In this document: positions 17,383 through 26,206 of the stretch, piece after piece
Layout: every line of letters starts with the position of its first letter
Position numbering within the stretch: the stretch's first letter is position 1
Assembly: GCF_017875465.1 (NCBI RefSeq)
Contig: NZ_JAGGMQ010000001.1
Span: 372,001-436,000, forward strand
Direction of reading: 5' to 3'
DNA: 64,000 nucleotides
From: Winslowiella toletana
GTDB taxonomy: Bacteria; Pseudomonadota; Gammaproteobacteria; Enterobacterales; Enterobacteriaceae
Position numbers and translations under genes: made by a program
Notes under the pieces: generated by a model
Database searches by the model: none
Told to the model about the DNA's origin: nothing
What the model saw: the letters and a program-made list of their open reading frames with translations, nothing else

Positions 17383-18364
17383 TTTATCCTTCTTTAAACC
17401 GCAGTCCAGTCAGGGCTGGCTGGCATGGGTGTTGGTGTGCTGCTTCACGGTTTTCTCTTTTTCCAGTGACCAGTTTCTCACTATCCAGAACTTACTCGAT
17501 CTGACGGAGACTTATGCGGTCACCGGCATCTTCGCTCTTGGCCTGTTTGTGGTGCTGGTTACCGGCGGAATTGATATCTCCTTTGCCGCCGTGGCTTCAG
17601 TGGTGCAGTACTTTATCGCCACCCTGTTTATACAGTTTCAGTTTGATAGCGCGCTGCTGAGCATTACGCTGGCGATTTTAACCGGCATGCTGTTCGGCAT
17701 TATCAATGCCATCCTGATCTACTCGTTACGCATTGTCTCGATCATTATCACCATCAGTATGCAGTCGCTGCTGTTTGGCATGCTGATGTGGCTGACCGAT
17801 GGCCGCAGTCTCTACTCCCTGCCGGAGTGGTGGACGACGCTGCGCAGCGTGCTGCCGTTTGAGGTAAATGGTCAGAGCTTCCAGATCGGTCTGCCGCTGC
17901 TGGTGATGCTGTGTATCGCCGCGCTGACCTGGGTATTACTGAATAAAACCCATCTTGGCCGTCAGCTGTATGCGGTTGGCGGCGACCAGGAGTCGGCGCG
18001 CCGCATTGGCATCCGCGTCGGCCTGATCCATATCTTTGCTTACGGCTATCTCGGCGCGCTGGCGGCGATTGGCGGCCTGGTGCAGGTTTACCGGATGGGC
18101 GAAGTGGTGCCGAATGCGTTAGTCGGCGGTGAACTCGACGTACTGGCGGCGACGGTATTGGGCGGCGCCAGTCTGATGGGCGGTAAAGGTACGGTCACCG
18201 GCACCCTGATGGGGGTATTCCTGATTGCCATCCTGAAAAACGGTCTCAATCTGATCGGCGTTTCTGACTACTTTATGAATATCGTTATTGGCAGCGTCAT
18301 TATGTTAGCCATCGCTATTACTCACTATAAAAAGCGTAAAGAGACCGACGTCAGCTTTATCTGA
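17375..18364 (+). CDS. CUT2 sugar ABC importer permease 1
   Basis: A 329-residue integral membrane protein of the RbsC/BPD_transp_2 family. Typical blocks are VLVTGGIDISFAAVASVVQY, YAVGGDQESARRIGIRVG and GGELDVLAATVLGGASLMGGKGTV in shorter overlapping form. It overlaps the ATPase gene by 8 bases and is followed 16 bases later by a second, different permease, so the transport channel is probably a heterodimer, as in LsrC-LsrD. Confidence 0.9.
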   Translation: MPDLSFFKPQSSQGWLAWVLVCCFTVFSFSSDQFLTIQNLLDLTETYAVTGIFALGLFVVLVTGGIDISFAAVASVVQYFIATLFIQFQFDSALLSITLAILTGMLFGIINAILIYSLRIVSIIITISMQSLLFGMLMWLTDGRSLYSLPEWWTTLRSVLPFEVNGQSFQIGLPLLVMLCIAALTWVLLNKTHLGRQLYAVGGDQESARRIGIRVGLIHIFAYGYLGALAAIGGLVQVYRMGEVVPNALVGGELDVLAATVLGGASLMGGKGTVTGTLMGVFLIAILKNGLNLIGVSDYFMNIVIGSVIMLAIAITHYKKRKETDVSFI

Positions 18365-18380
18365 CATCGAGGAGAGGTAA

Positions 18381-19430
18381 ATGAAACGACTGCATATGTT
18401 TAAACCTGACGGTGTTCAGGGCGGTTTGCTGCTGCTTATTGTGCTGGCGGTATTAACCTTCAGCCTGTTATTACCGGGACGCTTTTTAACTGCGCCAACC
18501 TTTATGAGCATTGCGTTTCAGCTGCCGGAAATTGGCCTGCTGACGCTGGCGATGTTTATTGCCATTCTCAGCGGCGGACTGAATCTCTGTATTATCGCCA
18601 CCGCTAATATTACCAGTCTGTTTATTGCCTGGATCCTGATCAGTTATTTACCGGCTGATGCCAGTATCGCGATGCAACTGCTGTGGCTGACCCTCGGTAT
18701 TATTGGCGCGGCGATGATCGCCACGGTGATTGGCGTGATTACCGGGCTGATGGTGACGCGGATTGGCGCGCACCCGATTCTGGTAACCCTCGCCACCATG
18801 ATGACGGTAAAAGGGATTGGTATTTATCTGACTAAAGGCACTTCAATTAGCGGCATGCCGGAAGTGGTGCGCATCTTTGGTTCCGGCACCCTGCTGGGCA
18901 TCCCGCTGCCGCTGTATCTGTTTATTATCGCCGCTGCGGCGATGGCGCTGTTCCTTGGCAAAACCCGCGCCGGTAAATGCATCTATATGGGCGGCAGCAA
19001 TATCAACGCCACCTGGTTTAGCGGCGTCAATACTCACCGTATGCTGATTATGGTGTATGTCATCTCCAGCTTGCTCTGCGTGCTGGCCGGTCTGGTAATG
19101 ATGGCGCGCTTTAACTCGGCGCGTATCGGTTACGGCGACTCGTATCTGCTGCTGACCGTGCTGGCGATTATTCTCGGCGGCACCGATCCCAATGGGGGAT
19201 TCGGCAAGGTCACCGGCGTGGTGTTATCGCTGATCGTCCTGCAGGTATTATCCACCGGCTTTAACCTGATGAATATCAGTCAGCATTTTAGTCTCGCCAT
19301 GTGGGGGGCGGTGCTGATTGTGGTGCTGGCAATCAAATATTTTAATTCTCATTATGCAGCACATCGTGCAATGCGTCGCAGTGCGCAATCTGCCCAACAG
19401 ACTGCTCTGACTAATAAAAAGGAAATCTGA
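18381..19430 (+). CDS. CUT2 sugar ABC importer permease 2
   Basis: A 349-residue RbsC-type membrane protein with IAILSGGLNLCIIATANITS, a central TRIGAHPILVTLATMMTVKG and DSYLLLTVLAIILGGTDPNG. It partners with the preceding permease. Its TGA stop overlaps the ATG of the epimerase gene (19430), showing tight operon coupling. The hydrophilic C-tail is rich in Arg, Ser and Gln. Confidence 0.9.
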   Translation: MKRLHMFKPDGVQGGLLLLIVLAVLTFSLLLPGRFLTAPTFMSIAFQLPEIGLLTLAMFIAILSGGLNLCIIATANITSLFIAWILISYLPADASIAMQLLWLTLGIIGAAMIATVIGVITGLMVTRIGAHPILVTLATMMTVKGIGIYLTKGTSISGMPEVVRIFGSGTLLGIPLPLYLFIIAAAAMALFLGKTRAGKCIYMGGSNINATWFSGVNTHRMLIMVYVISSLLCVLAGLVMMARFNSARIGYGDSYLLLTVLAIILGGTDPNGGFGKVTGVVLSLIVLQVLSTGFNLMNISQHFSLAMWGAVLIVVLAIKYFNSHYAAHRAMRRSAQSAQQTALTNKKEI

Positions 19431-20122
19431 TGCGTACTAAAATCTCCCCTTCTCTGATGTGTATGAACCTGATGGAAATTAAGCAGCAGCTGCATGTGCT
19501 GAATACGCGCGCTGATTTCCTCCATGTTGATATTATGGATGGGCACTTTGTTAAAAACATTACGCTGTCGCCCTTTTTTATTGAGCAGATCCGTCCACAC
19601 ACGCCATTGCAGATCGATGTCCATCTGATGGTGGAACAGCCGACTGATTTTATTGACGCCGTGGCTAAAGCGGGCGCCGATTATATCTGCCCGCATGCGG
19701 AAACCATTAATAAAGATGCCTTCCGGGTGATTAACCAGATCCGCGCATTAAATAAAAAGGTTGGCGTGGTATTAAACCCGGCAACCCCGGTCTCCTTTAT
19801 CCATCACTATATTCATCTGCTGGATAAAATCACCATTATGACTGTCGATCCAGGTTACGCCGGTCAGCCGTTTATCCCGGAAATGGTGGAGAAGGTGGTC
19901 GAGCTGAAAGCGCTGAAAGCGCAGCACGGTCACAAATACCTGATTGAAATCGACGGTTCCTGCAACACCAAAACCTACTCCACCCTGCTGGGCGCCGGGG
20001 CGGAAGTACTGATTGTCGGCACCTCCGGTCTGTTTAACCTCGACGATAATCTTGAAACGGCGTGGGACACCATGAGCCACAACATTCAGCAGGCTCAGAA
20101 TGCGCCAGGAGCGACCGCATGA
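19430..20122 (+). CDS. D-allulose-6-phosphate 3-epimerase-like protein (copy 1)
   Basis: A 230-residue TIM barrel of the ribulose-phosphate 3-epimerase family, closest by eye to AlsE. Catalytic and metal-binding positions are visible: SPSLMCM, HVDIMDGHFV (His, Asp, Met), DVHLMVEQP (His) and IEIDGSCN (Asp). AlsE interconverts D-allulose-6-P and D-fructose-6-P. A very similar paralogue sits in the PTS operon at 26207-26893. Its start overlaps the permease stop and its stop overlaps the ROK kinase start (ATGA). Confidence 0.88.
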   Translation: MRTKISPSLMCMNLMEIKQQLHVLNTRADFLHVDIMDGHFVKNITLSPFFIEQIRPHTPLQIDVHLMVEQPTDFIDAVAKAGADYICPHAETINKDAFRVINQIRALNKKVGVVLNPATPVSFIHHYIHLLDKITIMTVDPGYAGQPFIPEMVEKVVELKALKAQHGHKYLIEIDGSCNTKTYSTLLGAGAEVLIVGTSGLFNLDDNLETAWDTMSHNIQQAQNAPGATA

Positions 20123-21030
20123 CACAATCCTGGCTGGGCATAGATATTGGCGGCACCAGCACCCGGTTTCAGATTATGGACAGCGATCGCCAGTGGCAGG
20201 GATTCGATAAAATCGCCACCCGCAGCTGGGCAACCGCTGATGATGCGCTGTCGACCCTGGCCGGGCTGATTCGGGCGGCGGTGGCAAAACAGCATATTCA
20301 TGGCGTGATGCTGGGTCTGCCCGGCATCCTCAGCCGCGACCGCCGTCAGGTGCTGTCGCTACCGTTTATTCAGGCGCTGGACCATCAGCCCATCGCTCAG
20401 CTGCTAAGCGAACAGATCGGGATTCCGGTGGCGATGGATAAAGATGTTAACCATCTGATGCTGTGGGATCTGATGGAGCTGCCACAGCTGCCGGATAATG
20501 CGGTCGGCATCTATCCGGGCACCGGGCTGGGCAACAGCCTGTGGCTGAATGGTCAGTTCTACCATGGCCAGCACGGCAGTTCCGGCGAATTAGGCCATAT
20601 TCCGCTGCTGCACAGCGCTTCAGCCGCCACGCCGCTGCCCTGCCCCTGCGGCAATCATGGCTGCGTGGAGACGGTGACCTCCGGCCACTGGCTGAGTAGC
20701 TGGGCGCAACAGCATGTGCCGGATACCGCAATGGCGCAGCTGTTTAGCCGCCATCATGCGCACCCTGATCTGCAGGCGTTTGTGCAACGTCTGGCGCAGG
20801 TGATTGCCATTGAGATAAATATTCTCGACCCGGAGTATCTGATCCTTGGCGGCGGCGTGCTGGGGATGAGCGACTTCCCGCTGGCCAGCCTGCGCGAGCA
20901 GATTATTCAGCATCTGCGTCCGCCCGTCACCCGTGATGGGCTAAAGATTATTTTCAGTAAAGCCACCGACTATACCGGTTGTCGCGGCGCCTGTTATGCA
21001 GCAGAACGACATTTCAGGAGGGTGTTATGA
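20119..21030 (+). CDS. ROK-family sugar kinase (AlsK-like)
   Basis: A 303-residue ROK kinase. The ATP site DIGGTSTRF opens the protein. GLPGILSRD, GTGLGNSLWLNG and SGELGHIP follow, and the zinc motif is CPCGNHGCVE. It resembles allose kinase AlsK in length and in the block VNHLMLWD. It probably phosphorylates the imported hexose for the epimerase encoded just upstream. ATG 20119 overlaps the epimerase stop (ATGA). The stop overlaps the next gene in the same way. Confidence 0.86.
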   Translation: MTQSWLGIDIGGTSTRFQIMDSDRQWQGFDKIATRSWATADDALSTLAGLIRAAVAKQHIHGVMLGLPGILSRDRRQVLSLPFIQALDHQPIAQLLSEQIGIPVAMDKDVNHLMLWDLMELPQLPDNAVGIYPGTGLGNSLWLNGQFYHGQHGSSGELGHIPLLHSASAATPLPCPCGNHGCVETVTSGHWLSSWAQQHVPDTAMAQLFSRHHAHPDLQAFVQRLAQVIAIEINILDPEYLILGGGVLGMSDFPLASLREQIIQHLRPPVTRDGLKIIFSKATDYTGCRGACYAAERHFRRVL

Positions 21031-22031
21031 AAGGCAGAGTATGTGTATTCGGCTCTTTTAACCTGGATATTGTCGCCGGTATGGCGCGCTTTCCGCAGCC
21101 CGGTGAATCACTGGTGGCCCATAGCAGTATGATGGGTGCCGGAGGCAAAGGGGCTAATCAGGCCACCGCGGCGCTGCGCGCTGGCGCGCGGGTGCATTAT
21201 ATCGGCAAAATCGGCAACGACGATTACGGTATTTTTGCCCGCCGCCACCTGGAAAATACCGGTTTTGACGCCATCACCCTGTTTACCTGTAAAGAGAAAC
21301 CCACCGGCAACGCGCTGATCTTCGTCGCCGGTGATGATGCGGAGAATATGATTTCGGTCTATCCGGGAGCAAATTTAACCGTCACCGCCGCCGAAACCCA
21401 GCGCTGCCAGCCGACGATTGCCGCAGCAGATATTCTGCTATTACAGCTGGAAAATAATCTGAGCGCCATTCAGCGCATGATCGATATCGGGCGCGACAGC
21501 GGCACCTTTGTGATTCTCAATCCCGCGCCATGGCAGAAAGTCAGCGATGCGCTGCTGAATAAAGTCAATCTCCTGACCCCCAACAGCACCGAGGCTTCGC
21601 AGCTGAGCGGGATTACCGTCAGCGATCTGGCCAGCGCACAACGGGCGGCGATGATCCTGCACGATAAGGGGGTTGGACAGCTGATTATTACGCTGGGGAT
21701 GCAGGGCGCGCTGCTGTCAGTTGACCGCGTGATGTCACTGGTGCCGGTTTATCCGGCGCAGCCCAAAGATACGACCGGTGCTGGCGATGCGTTCAATGGC
21801 GCGTTAGCGGCGCGTCTGGCTTCGGGGGATGCGCTGGAAACTGCGGCGCTGTTTGCCTCGGCTTATGCCTCGGTGAGTGTGGAAAATATCGGCGCCGCGC
21901 AGGGGATGCCGCGTTATGCCGAAGTACTGGAAAGAATGCAACAGTATCCGCAGTTAAAGGTGAGCGCGCTCCAGGGCTGCAATGGGGGGAGGAATCCCCT
22001 CCCCCACAGCCCGCAAACAGCGGCAGATTAA
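21027..22031 (+). CDS. PfkB/ribokinase-family kinase
   Basis: A 334-residue ribokinase-like enzyme. The N-terminal signature GAGGKGANQA and the C-terminal signature DTTGAGDAFNGALAARL with the catalytic Asp are both present. Last gene of the operon, overlapping the ROK kinase stop (ATGA) with GGAGG upstream of 21027. Two kinases in one operon suggest successive phosphorylations or two entry sugars. A G-rich hairpin (GGGGGAGG/CCCCTCCCCC region, about 21984-22006) lies inside the last codons and may help end transcription before the convergent LPMO gene. Confidence 0.87.
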   Translation: MKGRVCVFGSFNLDIVAGMARFPQPGESLVAHSSMMGAGGKGANQATAALRAGARVHYIGKIGNDDYGIFARRHLENTGFDAITLFTCKEKPTGNALIFVAGDDAENMISVYPGANLTVTAAETQRCQPTIAAADILLLQLENNLSAIQRMIDIGRDSGTFVILNPAPWQKVSDALLNKVNLLTPNSTEASQLSGITVSDLASAQRAAMILHDKGVGQLIITLGMQGALLSVDRVMSLVPVYPAQPKDTTGAGDAFNGALAARLASGDALETAALFASAYASVSVENIGAAQGMPRYAEVLERMQQYPQLKVSALQGCNGGRNPLPHSPQTAAD

Positions 22032-22041
22032 CAACTCACGA

Positions 22042-23733
22042 TCAGGGGCAGGTATTATTGACGGCATTCTTCGCCCGCCATGCTCCCCAGGCGCCGCCGG
22101 TGCCTGGCTCTTCCTGGCCCGGGTTTACATACCACTGGTTCTGCCAGATTTGCCCTTTGTAGCTGACGCTGGTGCATTTGCCGGGGTAGCTGATTCTGGC
22201 GTTATAGCCTTCAGCATCGCCAGGTGGCGTTAATGCCGGCACCGTGATGCTCTGCGCCAGTTCGCGGGACTGGCTGCCTGCGCTGACCTTCACTTTCACC
22301 TGCAGATTCTGCACCTGACTGGTTTTACTCAGCGCAAAGTGCTGCTGCGCTGCGCCCTGACTCCCCCCCTGAGCGCCAGACGGCAGTGTCCACTGGTACA
22401 GCGGGGTGCTGGTTGGCGCTGTATCAGAACTCGCCCCGCCACTGAACGTGACGCTGGCGTCGCTGTCGGTAGCCTGCATCGCCAGTTTCAGCCCCGCAAT
22501 AAACGCCTGGTCATGATTCTCCACCGCTGTCGTGACTTTCACCGCATGGGTGCTGGTAGCGGAACGCTGCCCTCTTTCACTCGATGCAGTAACTTCTGCG
22601 ATATAGTCGCCAGCTGCCAGACCAGATGCGATCAGCCCCTGCTGACTGATACCGCCACTAATAACCTGATTAGCGCGCAGCAGACGCCATGTATAACTCT
22701 CATTCGCGAAGTTAGCTTTAGCCTGCAATTGCAGCGGAGAAGCCGCAGGCATGCTGTTGCCGCCAGTAATGCTGACGGCCGGTTTCTCCACCGTCAGAGT
22801 AGCAATCGCCTCACCGGATTTTTGCTGGCTGTTAGTGGCAACCAGACGGTACTTAGCGGATACGCTATCAACGCCTTTCGGCACCACAAATTCCGCTGAA
22901 GCGCCGTTATTCTGGAAATCTTTCAGATAGATGCGCTTATCGCCTTCAACAAACTCCCATTTCCAGTTCACACTGCTTTGATCGCTGCTGCCGGTAAACC
23001 GGTAACCCCATGCCCAATCTCCGGTACCCACGACGCTAAGTGCGTTTTGGTTTAAGGTGACTTTTGGCGCCTCTATCACCTCTTCAATCGGGTTATCGCC
23101 GTCAAACTTCACATCAATCATCTGGTAAAAGGCATTACCGGTATCCCGTACCCGCCATACCGCATAAATTTTTTGCTCACCGCTACGCTGAGGCACGTTG
23201 CAGGTGTGGGTGGTATAGGCCACAGGCATCGACTGGTCGAGAGCCGGCGTCGGTGAATAAGCGTAAATTTTATGGCAGAACGGCTTATCCTCAAACATTT
23301 CGCGGGTCAGTCTTTGACCGTAACCCGGTTTGGACTTCCAGTCGGGTTTGGTTATGTAATAGGTGAAGTAGGTGGTTCTGTGCATCGCCTGCAGATGCCA
23401 TTTAAATTGCTGCTCACCCGCTTTCATCGGGCTCATGCGCCACGGATAGCCTTCATTATCCATTTGTGAACGACTGGCGTTATTACCACTCGCCAGCTTG
23501 CCATCGGCGGGGAATTCAAAACTATTTTCAAACGCATTCTCAGCCGCCATCGTGCCACCTGCAGGCAATTTCGGCGCTTCAATTTCATTAGCAGGCCAGG
23601 GTTTGGCATAAAACTGATAAGAGCGGCTCTCAGGACTCATCACATAACCATGGGCGCCCGCAGTTGCAGAATATCCTGCACTCAGCGCCAGGGTTATTGC
23701 GACAGGCAATAACTTTACTTTGACTGTATTCAT
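22042..23733 (-). CDS. AA10 lytic polysaccharide monooxygenase with C-terminal chitin-binding module
   Basis: A 563-residue secreted copper enzyme that oxidatively cleaves chitin or related polymers. The signal peptide ends at Ala27, leaving His28 as the mature N-terminus (AGA|HGYVMSPESR). The second histidine-brace ligand is His118 (WHLQAMHRTTYF). The AA10 domain spans about 28-210, two Ig/FnIII-like linker domains follow, and a CBM5/12-type module closes the protein (about 515-563, with YPGKCTSVSYKGQIWQNQW). The multidomain layout resembles adhesin-type LPMOs such as GbpA. It lies 27 bases downstream of a related gene on the same strand, so both are probably cotranscribed. Confidence 0.88.
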   Translation of the reverse strand: MNTVKVKLLPVAITLALSAGYSATAGAHGYVMSPESRSYQFYAKPWPANEIEAPKLPAGGTMAAENAFENSFEFPADGKLASGNNASRSQMDNEGYPWRMSPMKAGEQQFKWHLQAMHRTTYFTYYITKPDWKSKPGYGQRLTREMFEDKPFCHKIYAYSPTPALDQSMPVAYTTHTCNVPQRSGEQKIYAVWRVRDTGNAFYQMIDVKFDGDNPIEEVIEAPKVTLNQNALSVVGTGDWAWGYRFTGSSDQSSVNWKWEFVEGDKRIYLKDFQNNGASAEFVVPKGVDSVSAKYRLVATNSQQKSGEAIATLTVEKPAVSITGGNSMPAASPLQLQAKANFANESYTWRLLRANQVISGGISQQGLIASGLAAGDYIAEVTASSERGQRSATSTHAVKVTTAVENHDQAFIAGLKLAMQATDSDASVTFSGGASSDTAPTSTPLYQWTLPSGAQGGSQGAAQQHFALSKTSQVQNLQVKVKVSAGSQSRELAQSITVPALTPPGDAEGYNARISYPGKCTSVSYKGQIWQNQWYVNPGQEEPGTGGAWGAWRAKNAVNNTCP

Positions 23734-23760
23734 ATTAAATCTACCAAAATTAAAAAATAA

Positions 23761-24723
23761 TTAATTAAAAGAAACTTCCGCATGAATTAACTGACTATTC
23801 TCCCCGACAAAAATAGTGTTTATCTTTTCACTTTCGGGAACAATATCGCCATTCTCATTCAGCACGCCAGCGCGGATATTGTTGTATTTTTCATTAATTG
23901 CGCGGGCAAGATGATATGACCAGTCAGATTCTTCACCAGGCAAAATAGTCAGCCTGACTTCCATCGCCTGTAACTCACCTTCATGACTAAAGAAACGGGC
24001 GCGAATAACATCCCCAGCCTTGACCAGGACCGGGCCGTTTGTATCGGCACGATCGATAGTGGCGATCTCTTTTTTCCATGGCGTATTTATATCGCTGTTG
24101 CTTCTGGCCGTAACATCCGCAATATCAACGTCAACCACGTTATAGATACTGCGGCGGCTGCCATCAGCGGCCGCTGCAAGATCGGCAACCGCATAGATCA
24201 CCTGATAACCATCGCGCTCAGGCAGTTTACATTGATGCGTGATCATTCCCTGATATTGCTGCTGTGCCTCCCCCTTAATTTCACAGAATGGCTCGGCGTC
24301 GAAGCTTTCCCGCGTCAGCGGATGCTGGCCATTGACGCCGTCGCGCCAGTTGGCCTGCGTAATATAATATTTCCAGCTTACGATTTTTGCCGGCGAAGTG
24401 AGCTGCCAGCTGATATTAATATTACCTTTATTGATCAGCGTCTTTTTCCATAGCCCCTCATCTTCACGATTAAGTGACTGATAATCTTCTAAGCCACCAG
24501 CCGGTATATGACCATCCGCGGGAAAACCGACAGCATTAGTTGCAGCCACAATATAATCGCTGGCATAGAGCGATGAATTATCGCAGTTCTGGTTCTCGCC
24601 TTTTTTACAGAGAAAATTACGTGCGGGAGGATCGGAGACATAACCGGTTGCAAGACATTGCGTTGCCCACATTAAACCAGGCAGCGCGAGTGGGATCATC
24701 ACGGCAAGTGTATTTTTACGCAT
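23761..24723 (-). CDS. AA10-like secreted protein lacking the copper-binding histidines
   Basis: A 320-residue protein with a signal peptide (about 1-25) and an AA10/chitin-binding fold: GYVSDPPARNF, VGFPADGHIPAGG, WQLTSPAKIVSWKYYITQANW in parts, DAEPFCEI and YNVVDVDIAD align with the LPMO encoded downstream. The mature N-terminus would be Thr26 (LA|TGYV) instead of His, and the position of the second brace His is Ala112. Both copper ligands are therefore absent and oxidative activity is unlikely. A polysaccharide-binding or helper role is inference. It has an extra C-terminal domain (about 215-320) and extra Cys pairs. Confidence 0.75.
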   Translation of the reverse strand: MRKNTLAVMIPLALPGLMWATQCLATGYVSDPPARNFLCKKGENQNCDNSSLYASDYIVAATNAVGFPADGHIPAGGLEDYQSLNREDEGLWKKTLINKGNINISWQLTSPAKIVSWKYYITQANWRDGVNGQHPLTRESFDAEPFCEIKGEAQQQYQGMITHQCKLPERDGYQVIYAVADLAAAADGSRRSIYNVVDVDIADVTARSNSDINTPWKKEIATIDRADTNGPVLVKAGDVIRARFFSHEGELQAMEVRLTILPGEESDWSYHLARAINEKYNNIRAGVLNENGDIVPESEKINTIFVGENSQLIHAEVSFN

Positions 24724-24839
24724 AAATAACTATTCCTGAAAAAATAATATAGATTTCATACAACATAAAATCATATTCAGAAATAATCAGAAATAAGGCT
24801 ATTCTTTACCCTGTTAAGAATTAAGGAAGCGAGAGTATT

Positions 24840-24858
24840 GGGGCGAGATTCTCGCCCC
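24840..24858. terminator. Hairpin after the nucleoside hydrolase gene
   Basis: GGGGCGAG-ATT-CTCGCCCC just after the nucleoside hydrolase stop (minus strand). It lacks a T run, so it may be a REP-like palindrome or a weak terminator. Confidence 0.4.
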
Positions 24859-24863
24859 CGCAG

Positions 24864-25844
24864 TCACGCCAGAATCGTTGCGACGATATCCCGCACTGCC
24901 GCCTGACCGTCAACCCCGGTACAGACACGCATATTGGCCGGTTGATCGCGCAGTGGCACTGTCTGACCCAGCGTCAGCCTGCCCTGAGTCTCGACGGCGA
25001 TCGCCATCGGCGTAAACTGGCCCAGCGCCGGATCGGCAGCCACGGCGACCGCCAGTGGATCATACAGCACACATCCCTCGGACCATTCAAACATCGGTGC
25101 ATCAAGAAACGTGGCGCACACCTGTTTAAACATTGCCGCCAGCGGTGATGCTGCGGCATTGATATTTGCCACCGGCTCTTTCGCCAGCACCAGCCCGGTC
25201 GCCGGGTTAGTTACATCGAGGCCGACCATCGTTAAATCGACGCCCGAGCGAAATACAATATCCGCCGCCTGCGAGTCAAACCAGATATTACATTCCGCCA
25301 CCGGGGTAATATTGCCGCGGCCATGTTCGGCATTAAAGCCCAGCGCGCCGCCCATAAACACAATCGAATGCAATGCCGCGCAAATTTTTGGCTCTTTCAC
25401 CATCGCCAGCGCAATATTGGTCTGCGCACCGATGGCGACAATCGTTACCTCACCCGGATGCGCCAGCACTGTCTCTATAATAAAGTCGACGGCGTGCTGA
25501 TGATTATGCGCATCCTCCAGCGCAGGCAGCGGGATCGAACCCGGCTGACCGCGTGCGCCAGCATAAGCCTGTTGCAGCAACTCCGGCAGATCACCGCCCA
25601 TGCGCGTCGCCATTCCAATTGCCACCGGGATATCGCTTCTGCCAGCGGATGCCAGCACCTGAGTCGCGCAACGTGCGCCTAAATCCGGCGGGCAGTTGCC
25701 AAAAATGGTGGTCACGCCCAGCAGCTCAAGGCGCGGATCTTTTACTGCCAGCATAATGGCTATCGGGTCATCCGCATCGGTGCCGGGAATACCAATCGCC
25801 GGGTCAGTATCGAGGATAATTTTTCTTCTAAAGTCTGCCGTCAT
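24864..25844 (-). CDS. Inosine-uridine-preferring nucleoside hydrolase family protein
   Basis: A 326-residue IUNH-family enzyme that would cleave N-ribosidic (or similar) nucleosides to base and sugar. The calcium-binding Asp cluster ILDTDPAIGIPGTDADDPIA is near the N-terminus, VFMGGALG is the middle signature and a C-terminal DPLAVAV supplies the last Asp. There is no signal peptide, so it is cytoplasmic. ATG 25844 has GGAG 9 bases upstream; a GTG at 25859 is an alternative start. A CGGTCA element identical in spacing to that of the DeoR/ABC operon lies 249 bases upstream, suggesting shared control. Confidence 0.87.
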   Translation of the reverse strand: MTADFRRKIILDTDPAIGIPGTDADDPIAIMLAVKDPRLELLGVTTIFGNCPPDLGARCATQVLASAGRSDIPVAIGMATRMGGDLPELLQQAYAGARGQPGSIPLPALEDAHNHQHAVDFIIETVLAHPGEVTIVAIGAQTNIALAMVKEPKICAALHSIVFMGGALGFNAEHGRGNITPVAECNIWFDSQAADIVFRSGVDLTMVGLDVTNPATGLVLAKEPVANINAAASPLAAMFKQVCATFLDAPMFEWSEGCVLYDPLAVAVAADPALGQFTPMAIAVETQGRLTLGQTVPLRDQPANMRVCTGVDGQAAVRDIVATILA

Positions 25845-25859
25845 CGGGTTTAACTCCAC

Positions 25860-26206
25860 ATTTTTTCAGGGCGCAGGTTCTGTGTTTTCAAACCTTTAAA
25901 TTAAGGGGAATAGCAAAGATAAACCGTGAACTGATCAGGAGTTTCTCTGCCACAGAACGGCAGACAGAATGAATACATGCGATGTCGTCGGCAACGGACT
26001 TAAAACCGCGGAATAGCGTAAGAAAAGGTGATCTGATTCGCATAATTATCATCAGCACGGCCGCTTTTTCGCATCGGTGCATGAAGAAATGATGACCGTT
26101 AATGACCGAATCTGACCTGATGACCGAAAACAGAATGTTATTTTGCGGATAATGAGCCCGCAGACAAAAAATCGTCATGCGGGCCAGCGTCGTGTGGCAG
26201 GGAAAA
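25860..26206. other. Control region upstream of the nucleoside hydrolase
   Basis: A 347-base non-coding stretch. It carries the three CGGTCA repeats (minus strand) and a CRP-like site, GGTGA-N6-TCGCA, at 26027-26042. An open frame across it has no recognisable product and overlaps the epimerase gene end. Confidence 0.55.
26093..26126 (-). promoter_or_regulatory. Tripartite CGGTCA element before the nucleoside hydrolase
   Basis: Read on the minus strand: CGGTCA-N12-CGGTCA-N4-CGGTCA (copies at 26121-26126, 26103-26108, 26093-26098), with an additional AGGTCA inside the first spacer. Spacing, orientation and distance to the gene (249 bases) match the element at 13714-13747. Probably bound by the same regulator, most likely the DeoR-type protein. 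Confidence 0.6.
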
